Below, in pieces: positions 26,966 to 34,623 of a DNA stretch of 64,000 nt (position 1 is the stretch's first letter; each line of letters starts with the position of its first letter). The DNA comes from an uncultured Odoribacter sp. (lineage in GTDB: Bacteria > Bacteroidota > Bacteroidia > Bacteroidales > Marinifilaceae), in contig UQJP01000017.1 of NCBI GenBank assembly GCA_900541415.1, forward strand, positions 1 to 64,000, given 5' to 3'. A model generated the notes under the pieces. That model saw only the letters and a program-made list of their open reading frames with translations. It had not been told where the DNA came from and ran no database searches. A program made the translations under genes and the position numbers.

Positions 26966-27664
26966 ATGATAGAATTAAGAAATGTAGATAAATATTATAA
27001 GTCGCGTTTTCAACGTACTTTTATATTGAAAGATGTAAACTTCTCGGTGAAAGAAGGGGAGTTTGTCAGTATTATGGGGCCGAGCGGTGCCGGGAAATCA
27101 ACCTTGTTGAATATTATCGGGATGCTGGATGAGCCGACGGAAGGGGAATATTTTTTTATGGGAAATCCGGTACATGCAATGAAGGAAAAGGACCGGAATC
27201 TTTGCCACCGGAATTATATCGGTTTTATTTTTCAGGCCTACCATTTGCTGGAGGATATGAATGTGTATGAGAATATCGAAATGCCTTTGGTATATAAGGG
27301 AGTGAAAGGGAAAGAACGGAAAGCGATTGTGGCCGACATTCTGGATCGGTTTAACATTGTGGCGAAACAAGATTTGTTTCCGGAGCAATTGTCCGGAGGG
27401 CAGCAACAGTTGGTGGGGATTGCAAGGGCAATCGTAGCGCGCCCGAAGTTATTACTGGCGGATGAACCTACCGGAAATCTTCATTCGGAGCAGGGACGGC
27501 AAATCATGGAATTGCTCAAAAAATTGAATCAGGAGGAAGGTATGACAATTATCCAGGTGACCCATTCCGAACAGAACGCACATTACGGAAACCGGATCGT
27601 AAATATTATGGACGGTTATTTGCGGGAAGGTGCGGCAGCGGTGGATGGCGGTTTGAAATTGTAA
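26966..27664 (+). CDS. MacB/LolD-type ABC transporter ATPase, orphan
   Basis: ABC ATPase of 232 residues of the MacB/LolD/FtsE group. Walker A GPSGAGKST, signature LSGGQQQLVGIARA, Walker B LLADEPTG, switch His in VTHSEQ. The stretch after Walker B reads GNLHSEQG where most relatives have GNLDS, and the signature is followed by LVG rather than RVA. I believe these are features of a Bacteroidetes subgroup, not decay. No FtsX/MacB permease is adjacent. Instead the LytTR/histidine-kinase pair converges on it, 20 bp away, suggesting that they regulate the exporter to which it belongs. Confidence 0.88.
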   Translation: MIELRNVDKYYKSRFQRTFILKDVNFSVKEGEFVSIMGPSGAGKSTLLNIIGMLDEPTEGEYFFMGNPVHAMKEKDRNLCHRNYIGFIFQAYHLLEDMNVYENIEMPLVYKGVKGKERKAIVADILDRFNIVAKQDLFPEQLSGGQQQLVGIARAIVARPKLLLADEPTGNLHSEQGRQIMELLKKLNQEEGMTIIQVTHSEQNAHYGNRIVNIMDGYLREGAAAVDGGLKL

Positions 27665-27684
27665 TAGTATGATTTTATACCGTA

Positions 27685-28425
27685 TTATTTACTAAGTAGT
27701 TTTTTATATACAACATGGTTTAAGAACTCCTCTTTTTTAGCTGATGAAATGGGGAGTTCTTTTCCGTGAATAAAAAGCCTGTTTTTAAATACACGGTCGA
27801 TGTGGGACAGGTTTATTAAAAAAGAACGGTGTATGCGGAAAAATAAATCTTGGGGAAGCATTTCTTCTAAAGAAGACATAGTTTGATGGATGACTATGGT
27901 TGTATCTTTGAAATGCAGTTTTAAGTAGTTTTGCATACTTTCGGCATATAAGATATTTTCACTCTCGATTTTTTGAAAAGTATCGTCCTGACGTACATAA
28001 AACACGGAATCTGTTTCGGTTTGGCCGGGAGGGGAAACGATGCGGGAACCGAAGATATTCTGAGCTTTGGTAACAGCCTGAAAAAAACGGTTGAAAGCTA
28101 TCGGTTTCAGCAGGTAGTCAACCACATTTAATCTATACCCCTCCAACGCGTATTCGGAATAGGCTGTGGTGAAGATTGTCATGGGGGCTGTTTCGAGGGA
28201 TTCTAAAAATTCAAGTCCTGAAAGATGAGGCATATTTATATCTAAGAACATCAGGTCGATGTCTTCGTTTTTTAGAATTTTTGCAGCTTCCGGAGCCGAC
28301 GGGCAAGTGGCGGTCACGGTGAGGAAATCGAGTTGGTTGATATAATTTATGATCCCCCGGATAGCGATAGGTTCGTCGTCCGTAATCAGGCATCGTAATA
28401 CAGGGGAAGAAGAGGGTTTTATCAT
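27685..28425 (-). CDS. LytTR-type response regulator
   Basis: Response regulator of 246 residues. The receiver domain (about 10-125) has the acidic pair in LITDDEP and the phospho-acceptor D62 in LMFLDINMP. The C-terminal LytTR DNA-binding domain (about 145-245) includes ENILYAESMQNYLKLHF and FFRIHRSFLINLSHI. Its ATG overlaps the stop of the sensor gene by 4 bases (ATGA), so the two are translationally coupled. Likely targets are the neighbouring ATPase and/or the divergent LA_2272 gene. Confidence 0.93.
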   Translation of the reverse strand: MIKPSSSPVLRCLITDDEPIAIRGIINYINQLDFLTVTATCPSAPEAAKILKNEDIDLMFLDINMPHLSGLEFLESLETAPMTIFTTAYSEYALEGYRLNVVDYLLKPIAFNRFFQAVTKAQNIFGSRIVSPPGQTETDSVFYVRQDDTFQKIESENILYAESMQNYLKLHFKDTTIVIHQTMSSLEEMLPQDLFFRIHRSFLINLSHIDRVFKNRLFIHGKELPISSAKKEEFLNHVVYKKLLSK

Positions 28426-29444
28426 GGCTTTAGTTTTATAATCAATTGTGTGCTATAAATCGTGTCTGTGGTGTGACAGTTCAGAGAATAATTTCTTGGA
28501 AATAGAATATCCAGCCGTTTGCGTACATTTTCTAATCCCATTCCTAGGTTCCCTGCTTTGGCTTGTGTCGATCTGGAATTTTCGATTTTTAGTTGAAGGG
28601 TGTGGCTTGTTTGGCTTAAATCGATGTATACGTAACCTTTTCCGGTCGTTGGTTTGGCAACATGCTTAAAGGCGTTTTCGATGAAAATAATCAGGAGTAA
28701 AGGAGGTATTTCTATGTTTTCATCCTCTATTTCCCAGGAACAGCTTACCTCCAATCTGTTCTCCCACCGGATTTGTTCCACTTCTATATAATTGGTTAGA
28801 AAATGTATCTCCTGTTTCAGTTGGATAAGCTCTTTTTGTCCCTGATATAACTGATACCGTAATATGTCGGAATATTTTATCAATAAAGAGGAGGCCATTT
28901 CTACATTTTCTTGCATCAGGACATGAATGTGGTTTAAAACATTGAACATGAAATGTGGGGTGATCTGTTCCTGCAAGGTTTTAAATTGAAGTTTGTGATT
29001 GATGGTTTCTACTTTCGCGTACTCATAATAAAAGCGTAAACCACAAAAACTGAGGCTGATTACAAATGTGCCGGGGAGCATGACGATAAAGTCTATTGGC
29101 AGAGAATCCCCTTCTACGAACAGGTAGGAGGGAGCAAATACCCCGGTATGTTCAAGATGCCGGAATCCGGCTAAAATTAAAGAGGTGAGAAAGGTGATCA
29201 GTGGGGTTATGCCTAAAAATTGAAAGAAAAAGGGTAACATCCTTTTTTGTTGTATCGCTTTTTTAAGCAAGCAGTTACTTAAAAAATGATTCATGACAAT
29301 GTTTGTGCTGCAAATACAGAGGGCCACTAAGGTGGCTTCTCCGACGGGAGCAAGTTTGAGGAACTGTATCCAAAATACGAAGGAAATCAGCATCCAAAAT
29401 AGCACAACTACCAGTTTGTGGGTATGGGGAATACGAATTTTCAT
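28422..29444 (-). CDS. LytS/YehU-type sensor histidine kinase
   Basis: Membrane sensor kinase of 340 residues. Four hydrophobic helices (about 10-30, 34-55, 70-92, 118-140) are followed by the His_kinase (PF06580) domain with the phospho-acceptor H164 in QITPHFMFNVLNHI. The ATP-binding lid follows, with FIENAFKHV as the N box. It has no extracytoplasmic sensing domain, so the signal is probably sensed in the membrane. It is cotranscribed with the LytTR regulator. Confidence 0.93.
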   Translation of the reverse strand: MKIRIPHTHKLVVVLFWMLISFVFWIQFLKLAPVGEATLVALCICSTNIVMNHFLSNCLLKKAIQQKRMLPFFFQFLGITPLITFLTSLILAGFRHLEHTGVFAPSYLFVEGDSLPIDFIVMLPGTFVISLSFCGLRFYYEYAKVETINHKLQFKTLQEQITPHFMFNVLNHIHVLMQENVEMASSLLIKYSDILRYQLYQGQKELIQLKQEIHFLTNYIEVEQIRWENRLEVSCSWEIEDENIEIPPLLLIIFIENAFKHVAKPTTGKGYVYIDLSQTSHTLQLKIENSRSTQAKAGNLGMGLENVRKRLDILFPRNYSLNCHTTDTIYSTQLIIKLKP

Positions 29445-29518
29445 ACGGCAAAACTAATTAATAAAATAATAGTTTGCCGCAACGTTCGTCAAAAGCAACC
29501 CGGGGATTCGTCAAATAG

Positions 29519-29551
29519 ATTTTAGCTTTTTTTCATTTGCTTCTACTTTTG
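29519..29551 (+). promoter_or_regulatory. Candidate promoter of the LA_2272 gene
   Basis: TACTTTTG (29544-29551) matches TAnnTTTG exactly, with TTTT about 20 bp upstream. The ATG follows at 29610. Confidence 0.38.
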
Positions 29552-29609
29552 GGCAATGATGAATATGTGCAGACATAGAGTATTCAGATTGTTTCACTAA
29601 AAAAAATGA

Positions 29610-30608
29610 ATGATGAAAAGAGTTTTAGTAACAGTTTTTTTGAGCTTTCTTTTGTGCGGAATAACGTTTTCGCAGACCGGAGGCGATAAAAGAGCTGCAT
29701 TTCAGTTTAGCTTCATGCCTTTTATGAGTACGAACGGTTTACAGGCTAAAGAGTACACCAATGGTGTGTCGTTTAATCTGTTATCGGGTTTGTCGAAAAA
29801 TGAAAATGTTTTTGCTTTTGCGGGCTTGACCCATATCATATTGAACGATGCGAAAGGTTTTCAATTTGCCGGATTGGGGAATTATGTCGGGAATGACGGG
29901 AAAGGAATGATGTTCGCCGGATTGGGGAATTGGGTTCAGAAGGAATACCGGGGTTTTCAATTTGCCGGTTTAGGAAATTATACCGGAAGTGACGGGAAAG
30001 GTATGCAATTTGCCGGATTGATCAATATCAGTAAAAATTATTCCGGGTTTCAATTTGCCGGATTGGTCAATATAGCCAAAAAGGTAAAAGGTGTACAGTT
30101 CGCCGGATTGCTTAATATTGCTGAAAGTAGCGATTGGCCTGTGGCTTTGGTCAATATTATAAAAGACGGGGAGTTAGGGGTGGCTTTGACTTACAATGAG
30201 ATAGGAAGTGTTGTGGTGGCTTTGCGGTCGGGGGGAAAATATACGTACGGAATTGTGGGAATAGGATATAACCATAAGGCTGAAGGACATTCGTTTGTGA
30301 CCACAGGCGGTTTCGGTGCCCATATTCACCTAACCCCGTGGCTCATGTTCAATAATGAGCTTACGGGAGAAACGCTCGATAATTTCTCGAAGTATGTAAC
30401 CTTTAAGTTAGGGTATGCTTTTTTGCCTGCTTTCCGTATAAATCCTCATTTTGAACTGTTCGGAGGGCCGAGCATAAATTATATGCAGACTGACGATCCC
30501 CGCAATACGAATATATTACCCGATAAATATATTTGGAGAAAATATGGCGATTCAAAATTCCAGCAGGTCTATCTGGGGTATCAGGTCGGTGTTCAGTATA
30601 TCTTTTGA
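29610..30608 (+). CDS. LA_2272-type surface repeat protein
   Basis: Exported protein of 332 residues. A signal peptide (about 1-21, ending ITFSQ) is followed by at least five short repeats of the form GxQFAGLxN (residues ~83-170) spaced about 18 residues apart, the pattern of LA_2272-family surface repeat proteins. The rest looks like outer-membrane beta-strands, ending YLGYQVGVQYIF with a C-terminal aromatic, which fits a porin-like barrel or surface protein. It is divergent from the LytTR/kinase pair and convergent with the NtrB-type kinase, 20 bp away. Two ATGs in tandem open the frame (29610, 29613). Confidence 0.75.
   Translation: MMKRVLVTVFLSFLLCGITFSQTGGDKRAAFQFSFMPFMSTNGLQAKEYTNGVSFNLLSGLSKNENVFAFAGLTHIILNDAKGFQFAGLGNYVGNDGKGMMFAGLGNWVQKEYRGFQFAGLGNYTGSDGKGMQFAGLINISKNYSGFQFAGLVNIAKKVKGVQFAGLLNIAESSDWPVALVNIIKDGELGVALTYNEIGSVVVALRSGGKYTYGIVGIGYNHKAEGHSFVTTGGFGAHIHLTPWLMFNNELTGETLDNFSKYVTFKLGYAFLPAFRINPHFELFGGPSINYMQTDDPRNTNILPDKYIWRKYGDSKFQQVYLGYQVGVQYIF
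29856..30119 (+). repeat. Tandem FAGL repeats
   Basis: DNA encoding the GxQFAGLxN units of the LA_2272-type protein. Stretches such as TTTCAATTTGCCGG recur at about 54-bp steps, so the repeat is visible in both DNA and protein. Confidence 0.8.
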
Positions 30609-30628
30609 CAGGCGGGAAAATCAGCTGA

Positions 30629-31960
30629 TTAAAGTGACAGCGTAAATGTGGTTTCCTTTCCGGGAATAGACGACACTTTGATATTACCACCGTGGGTACG
30701 CATGATTTGGCGGGCAATGCTTAAGCCGATACCCGTACCCTCGGTTTTGGTGGTGAAGAAGGGAACGAAGATTTCGTTGAGAATTTCCGGCTCAATACCC
30801 GGTCCGTTATCCGTGATCTTAATCTGTGTTTGATTTGCCGCCGCTTCCACTCTCACGTGCAGCTTGCTGTTTTCCTTGCCTTGCATGGCCTGTATGGCAT
30901 TTTTCATGATGTTCAGCAGCACTTGTCCCAGCATATTCGGGTCGGCGAATACTTTTACATTTTCCGGGTGGATTTCTGTGTCGATCGTGACATTTTCAAA
31001 ATAAGGTTCCATACTGCATAGGATAACCATGCGGTGAATAAATTCGTTCATATCGACGTATTCCCTTTCCGGCTTGGGAATGCGGGTAAATTTACGATAG
31101 GATTCCACGAATGAAATAAGCCCCTTTCCAGTTTCGCTGATGACATGCAACCCATTGATCGTGTTTTCTTTGAGCTGTGACGCTTCTATTTCCGGATCAT
31201 CGTTTTTATGCAGGGAAAGCAGGGTGTCGCTTAAAGAAGTGATCGGAGCGATGGAATTCATGATTTCATGTGCCAATACCCGAATCAGGCGAATCCAGGA
31301 ATCGATCTCTTTTTCATCCATCTCGTTTTCAATGTCGTTGAAAACAAGTAAAGTGAGCTTTTCCCCATTCATGATGATACTGGTGGCATTGATTAACAGT
31401 TGCACGCTTCCCCGCTCGTTGGTATAAGTGATCCGTTTGGTTTCTCCCGACTGGATTTCTTCTATGGTTTGCTGTAATTGGAGGGAAACTTTTTGTAATT
31501 GCCGGGTGTGGGTAAATACTTCCAAACCGAGGATTTTAAGGGCGAACAGATTGGATTGAATGACAAATCCTTTGGAATTTAAAGCAATAACTCCTGAGTT
31601 GATATTATTGAGTATCAATTCATAATATTTTTCCTGCTGTTGTATGTCGATCCTTGTTTTTTGCAGTATTTCTTTGGTTTGATTCAATAACTTGTTCAGT
31701 AGTTTTTCCGATTTCATCCCTTGTATTTCCGGGAAACGCAGCGTGTAATCTTCATTTTTCAGGGCACTGAAAAAATAACTGATTTTCCTGTTCACCGAGT
31801 TTATATAATGGAAAATGAGAAACACACAAATGATGATGCCCAGGGTGCAAAATGCACCTTCCACATACATCCCCGAATAAAAATAAATACCTGTTCCAGC
31901 GGCCAGTATTCCGAAGGATAATAACAGGAAAAGCATACGGAGAGGATAGGAATAAAGCAT
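30629..31960 (-). CDS. NtrB-type sensor histidine kinase
   Basis: Sensor kinase of 443 residues. Two adjacent N-terminal transmembrane helices (about 7-28 and 32-52) leave almost no periplasmic domain. They are followed by a PAS-like region (about 110-215) and the HisKA/HATPase core: phospho-acceptor His in VLAHEIMNSIAP, N box LLNIMKNAIQAM, G1 ITDNGPGI, G2 GTGIGLSI. It lies 38 bp after the NtrC-type regulator on the same strand and must be its partner. Its place beside efflux genes suggests it senses membrane or cell-envelope stress. Confidence 0.93.
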   Translation of the reverse strand: MLYSYPLRMLFLLLSFGILAAGTGIYFYSGMYVEGAFCTLGIIICVFLIFHYINSVNRKISYFFSALKNEDYTLRFPEIQGMKSEKLLNKLLNQTKEILQKTRIDIQQQEKYYELILNNINSGVIALNSKGFVIQSNLFALKILGLEVFTHTRQLQKVSLQLQQTIEEIQSGETKRITYTNERGSVQLLINATSIIMNGEKLTLLVFNDIENEMDEKEIDSWIRLIRVLAHEIMNSIAPITSLSDTLLSLHKNDDPEIEASQLKENTINGLHVISETGKGLISFVESYRKFTRIPKPEREYVDMNEFIHRMVILCSMEPYFENVTIDTEIHPENVKVFADPNMLGQVLLNIMKNAIQAMQGKENSKLHVRVEAAANQTQIKITDNGPGIEPEILNEIFVPFFTTKTEGTGIGLSIARQIMRTHGGNIKVSSIPGKETTFTLSL

Positions 31961-31998
31961 AAAATTGTAGTGTTTGAATGTGAATCGGTAAAAAAATC

Positions 31999-33363
31999 TT
32001 ATAATCCGAATTTTTTCATTTTATTATATAATGTCTGCCGGGTAATACCTAACTGGGAGGCTATTGCCGATATATTCCCCTCGTTGCGTTCGATCGCTTT
32101 CCGGATCATTTCTTTTTCCATTTCTTCCAGGGTGCTGATTTGGGGGGTAAGTTCGGTTGTGATTGTTTTGAAAAAGAAATCATTCGGTTTGAGAACACTG
32201 GATTCGCACATAATGACGGCTTTCTCGACAGCATGTTGCAACTCGCGCACATTGCCGGGCCAGGGATAATTCAGCAATCTTTCCTGGGTGTTAAAGGCAA
32301 AAGAAAGGTTTTTCTTCCCGTATTTCTGACTGTAACGTTTCAGGAAAAAATCGGCTAACAATAAGATGTCTTTTCCACGCTTTCTCAGTGGAGGAACTTC
32401 AATGTGTATGGTGTTGATACGGTATAACAAGTCTTCCCGGAAAACTCCGTTGGCAACCATTTCCTGAAGATTGCTATTGGTGGCACAAATCAGCCGGATG
32501 TTGACATCGATAGGTTTGTTCGAGCCTACCCGGGTGATTTTTCGTCCTTGTATTACGGCCAATAGCTTGGATTGCAGGGAATAAGATAAATTTCCTATTT
32601 CGTCCAGAAAAAGGGAGCCGTTATTGGCGGCCTCGAATTTACCTGCCCGGTCTTCTTTCGCATCCGTGAAAGCCCCTTTCACATGACCGAACAGTTCACT
32701 TTCAAAAAGCGTTTCGGTGATAGCTCCCATGTCCACCGAGATCATCACTTCCTTCCGGCGGTTCGAAAGTGAGTGGATTTCTTTGGCTATCATTTCTTTT
32801 CCCGTACCGTTTTCACCTGTGATGAGGATGTTCGCATCCGTCCCTGCTACTTTTTCAATGAGCTGGTGTAGCTGTTGCATAATTGCAGAGTTTCCCCATA
32901 CCAGCTCTTCCTCTGTGTTTAACTGTTTTTTCAGGATTTCTTCTTTTTCCCGGAGCTGTTTCACTTCACTCCTTGATTCGTTCAACCGATAAGCGGAAAG
33001 CAGTGTTGCGATGAGTTTCGCATTGTCCCAGGGCTTTACGATAAAGTCGGCAGCACCTTCTTTCACGGCCTTTACGGCGAGATCGATGTCGGCATAGGCC
33101 GTAAACAGTACAACCGGCAACTCTTTCGACAGTTTCTTTATTTCGGACAGCCAGTAGATGCCTTCGTTGCCCGTATTGATTCCCGACGAGAAATTCATAT
33201 CGAGCAATACCACATCGATATTTTCGGATTCCAGCAGTGAGGGGATCCGGTTGGGGTTACTGGTTGTGATTACTTTTTTAAAGACGCTTAACAACAACAT
33301 TTCTAATGCCGTCAGCACACTTTTATTATCATCAACTATTAGAATTGTACCTTGTTTTGCCAT
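31999..33363 (-). CDS. NtrC-family sigma-54 response regulator
   Basis: Enhancer-binding regulator of 454 residues: receiver (1-125, phospho-acceptor D55 in VVLLDMNF), AAA+ domain (about 150-375) with Walker A GENGTGKE and Walker B LFLDEIGN, and a C-terminal Fis-type helix-turn-helix (LGITRQTLYNKMKKFGL). The sigma-54 contact loop reads GAFTDA rather than GAFTGA. The key Phe and Thr are kept, and I believe this variant is common in Bacteroidetes. Likely targets are the divergent promoters at 34189-34623. It is first of the regulator-kinase pair. Confidence 0.94.
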   Translation of the reverse strand: MAKQGTILIVDDNKSVLTALEMLLLSVFKKVITTSNPNRIPSLLESENIDVVLLDMNFSSGINTGNEGIYWLSEIKKLSKELPVVLFTAYADIDLAVKAVKEGAADFIVKPWDNAKLIATLLSAYRLNESRSEVKQLREKEEILKKQLNTEEELVWGNSAIMQQLHQLIEKVAGTDANILITGENGTGKEMIAKEIHSLSNRRKEVMISVDMGAITETLFESELFGHVKGAFTDAKEDRAGKFEAANNGSLFLDEIGNLSYSLQSKLLAVIQGRKITRVGSNKPIDVNIRLICATNSNLQEMVANGVFREDLLYRINTIHIEVPPLRKRGKDILLLADFFLKRYSQKYGKKNLSFAFNTQERLLNYPWPGNVRELQHAVEKAVIMCESSVLKPNDFFFKTITTELTPQISTLEEMEKEMIRKAIERNEGNISAIASQLGITRQTLYNKMKKFGL

Positions 33364-33483
33364 AGTGAAATTGAGAATAAAAACAATAGGACAAAATAAA
33401 GGAGTTTGTGCCGATTTTTGTCCTTTGTTTATTTATGTGTTTAAATTTTACAAAGTTACGGATAAAACCGTGAATATTCTAAT

Positions 33484-34188
33484 TCAATTTTCATTTTTCG
33501 GACACATCCTGTTTTCGGTGGTCGTTTCCGTCACGATCTGCCCGTCGAAAAGGTTGATGATCCGGTGAGCATACGAGGCATCGTGCTGGGAGTGGGTTAC
33601 CATAATAATGGTTGTTCCTTCCTGATTCAATTCCGTCAGCAAGTTCATCACTTCCGCTCCATTTTTTGAATCGAGATTTCCGGTAGGCTCATCCGCGAGT
33701 ATTAATTTCGGTCCGGCAACGACGGCACGGGCAATGGCAACACGCTGCTGCTGTCCTCCCGATAATTGTTGTGGAAAATGTTTTGCCCGGTGGCTGATGT
33801 TCATCCGGTCGAGAATATGGTTGACCAGTTCTTTTTTCTCTCCGGCTTTCTTTTTCAGGTAGATCAGGGGAAGTTCTACATTTTCATAGACATTCAGTTC
33901 GTCGATCAGGTTAAAACTTTGAAACACAAATCCGATATTTCCTTTTCTGACTTGAGTTCTTTGTTTTTCTTTCAAATGTCCCACTTCCTGGGTGTTGAAG
34001 TAATATTCCCCTTCGCTGGGATTGTCCAATAGTCCGATTATATTTAACAGAGTGGACTTTCCACAACCCGAAGGTCCCATAATTGCGACAAATTCACCCG
34101 GTTTAACATGTAATGACACGTGGTTCAGAGCTGTGGTTTCCACTTCTTCTGTGCGAAATACTTTGCTTAGATTTTCAATTCTTATCAT
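33484..34188 (-). CDS. MacB/LolD-type ABC transporter ATPase
   Basis: ABC ATPase of 234 residues. Walker [10 protein letters not shown], signature [14 protein letters not shown], Walker [10 protein letters not shown] with the canonical GNLDSKNG after it, and switch His in VTHSQHD. It belongs to the MacB/LolD/FtsE group that works with FtsX-like permeases in efflux or lipoprotein release. It is divergent from the TolC and HlyD genes and upstream of the NtrC pair on its own strand, 120 bp away. No permease is found in the window, so the full pump is incomplete as seen. Confidence 0.92.
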   Translation of the reverse strand: MIRIENLSKVFRTEEVETTALNHVSLHVKPGEFVAIMGPSGCGKSTLLNIIGLLDNPSEGEYYFNTQEVGHLKEKQRTQVRKGNIGFVFQSFNLIDELNVYENVELPLIYLKKKAGEKKELVNHILDRMNISHRAKHFPQQLSGGQQQRVAIARAVVAGPKLILADEPTGNLDSKNGAEVMNLLTELNQEGTTIIMVTHSQHDASYAHRIINLFDGQIVTETTTENRMCPKNEN

Positions 34189-34234
34189 AGCTGTTTATTT
34201 GTTTTTGTTTTTCATTTCTCATTTCCAACTCTTT

Positions 34235-34251
34235 AACGAAATGCGTGCCAA
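34235..34251 (-). promoter_or_regulatory. Candidate sigma-54 promoter of the ABC ATPase gene
   Basis: On the minus strand TTGGCACG-N4-TCGTT. The -24 element is a perfect match to the TGGCACG consensus. The -12 element departs (GT where GC is usual) but the spacing GG-N10-GT is right. The ATG is 47 bp downstream. Confidence 0.5.
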
Positions 34252-34314
34252 ATTATATAATATATTGATTTACATGTGTTTGTGTTTGTGTTGGTGAAGT
34301 GGTAACTGTCAAAT

Positions 34315-34336
34315 AAATAGACAATTCTGTCCATTT
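34315..34336. promoter_or_regulatory. Palindromic site 1, candidate NtrC-type enhancer
   Basis: AAATAGACA-N4-TGTCCATTT, a 22-bp interrupted palindrome. It shares the core RGACA-N4-TGTCY with site 2. Confidence 0.55.
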
Positions 34337-34492
34337 GTTTGACAAATATTTGCTATTTTCATCAAATTTCGATTTGCCGGAGGGATGTTCTTTAAACAAA
34401 GATAGGAAAAAAAATAAGCGATTCGGAATTTATGGGGAAGATCGTTTTCTTATTTGAATAAAAGGGATGATATGAGGAAAAATGTGTAAAAG

Positions 34493-34514
34493 AATAGGAC
34501 AATATTGTCTATTT
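34493..34514. promoter_or_regulatory. Palindromic site 2, candidate NtrC-type enhancer
   Basis: AATAGGACA-N4-TGTCTATTT, 22 bp. Centre-to-centre distance to site 1 is 178 bp, close to a whole number of helical turns (17 at 10.5 bp). Confidence 0.55.
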
Positions 34515-34577
34515 TTTTTACACTTTATTCTATGGTTTGATATGTGTAATATGTTTATTATCAGAATGTTTTGTGGT

Positions 34578-34594
34578 TTGGCATGGATTTGGTG
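34578..34594 (+). promoter_or_regulatory. Candidate sigma-54 promoter of the TolC gene
   Basis: TTGGCATG-N4-TGGTG, sharing TTGGCAYG and the GG-N10-GT spacing with the minus-strand element at 34235-34251. It lies 30 bp before the TolC ATG. Confidence 0.42.
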
Positions 34595-34623
34595 TTTGTG
34601 TTTTCAAATTTAAAATTGAAACA

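Larger units (their letters stand above)
34189..34623. other. Divergent control region of the efflux genes
   Basis: Non-coding region between the ATPase and TolC genes. It holds two palindromes (34315-34336, 34493-34514) and two sigma-54-like elements (34235-34251 minus, 34578-34594 plus), arranged so that each promoter has a palindrome roughly 80-90 bp upstream. No gene is seen in it. Confidence 0.65.
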
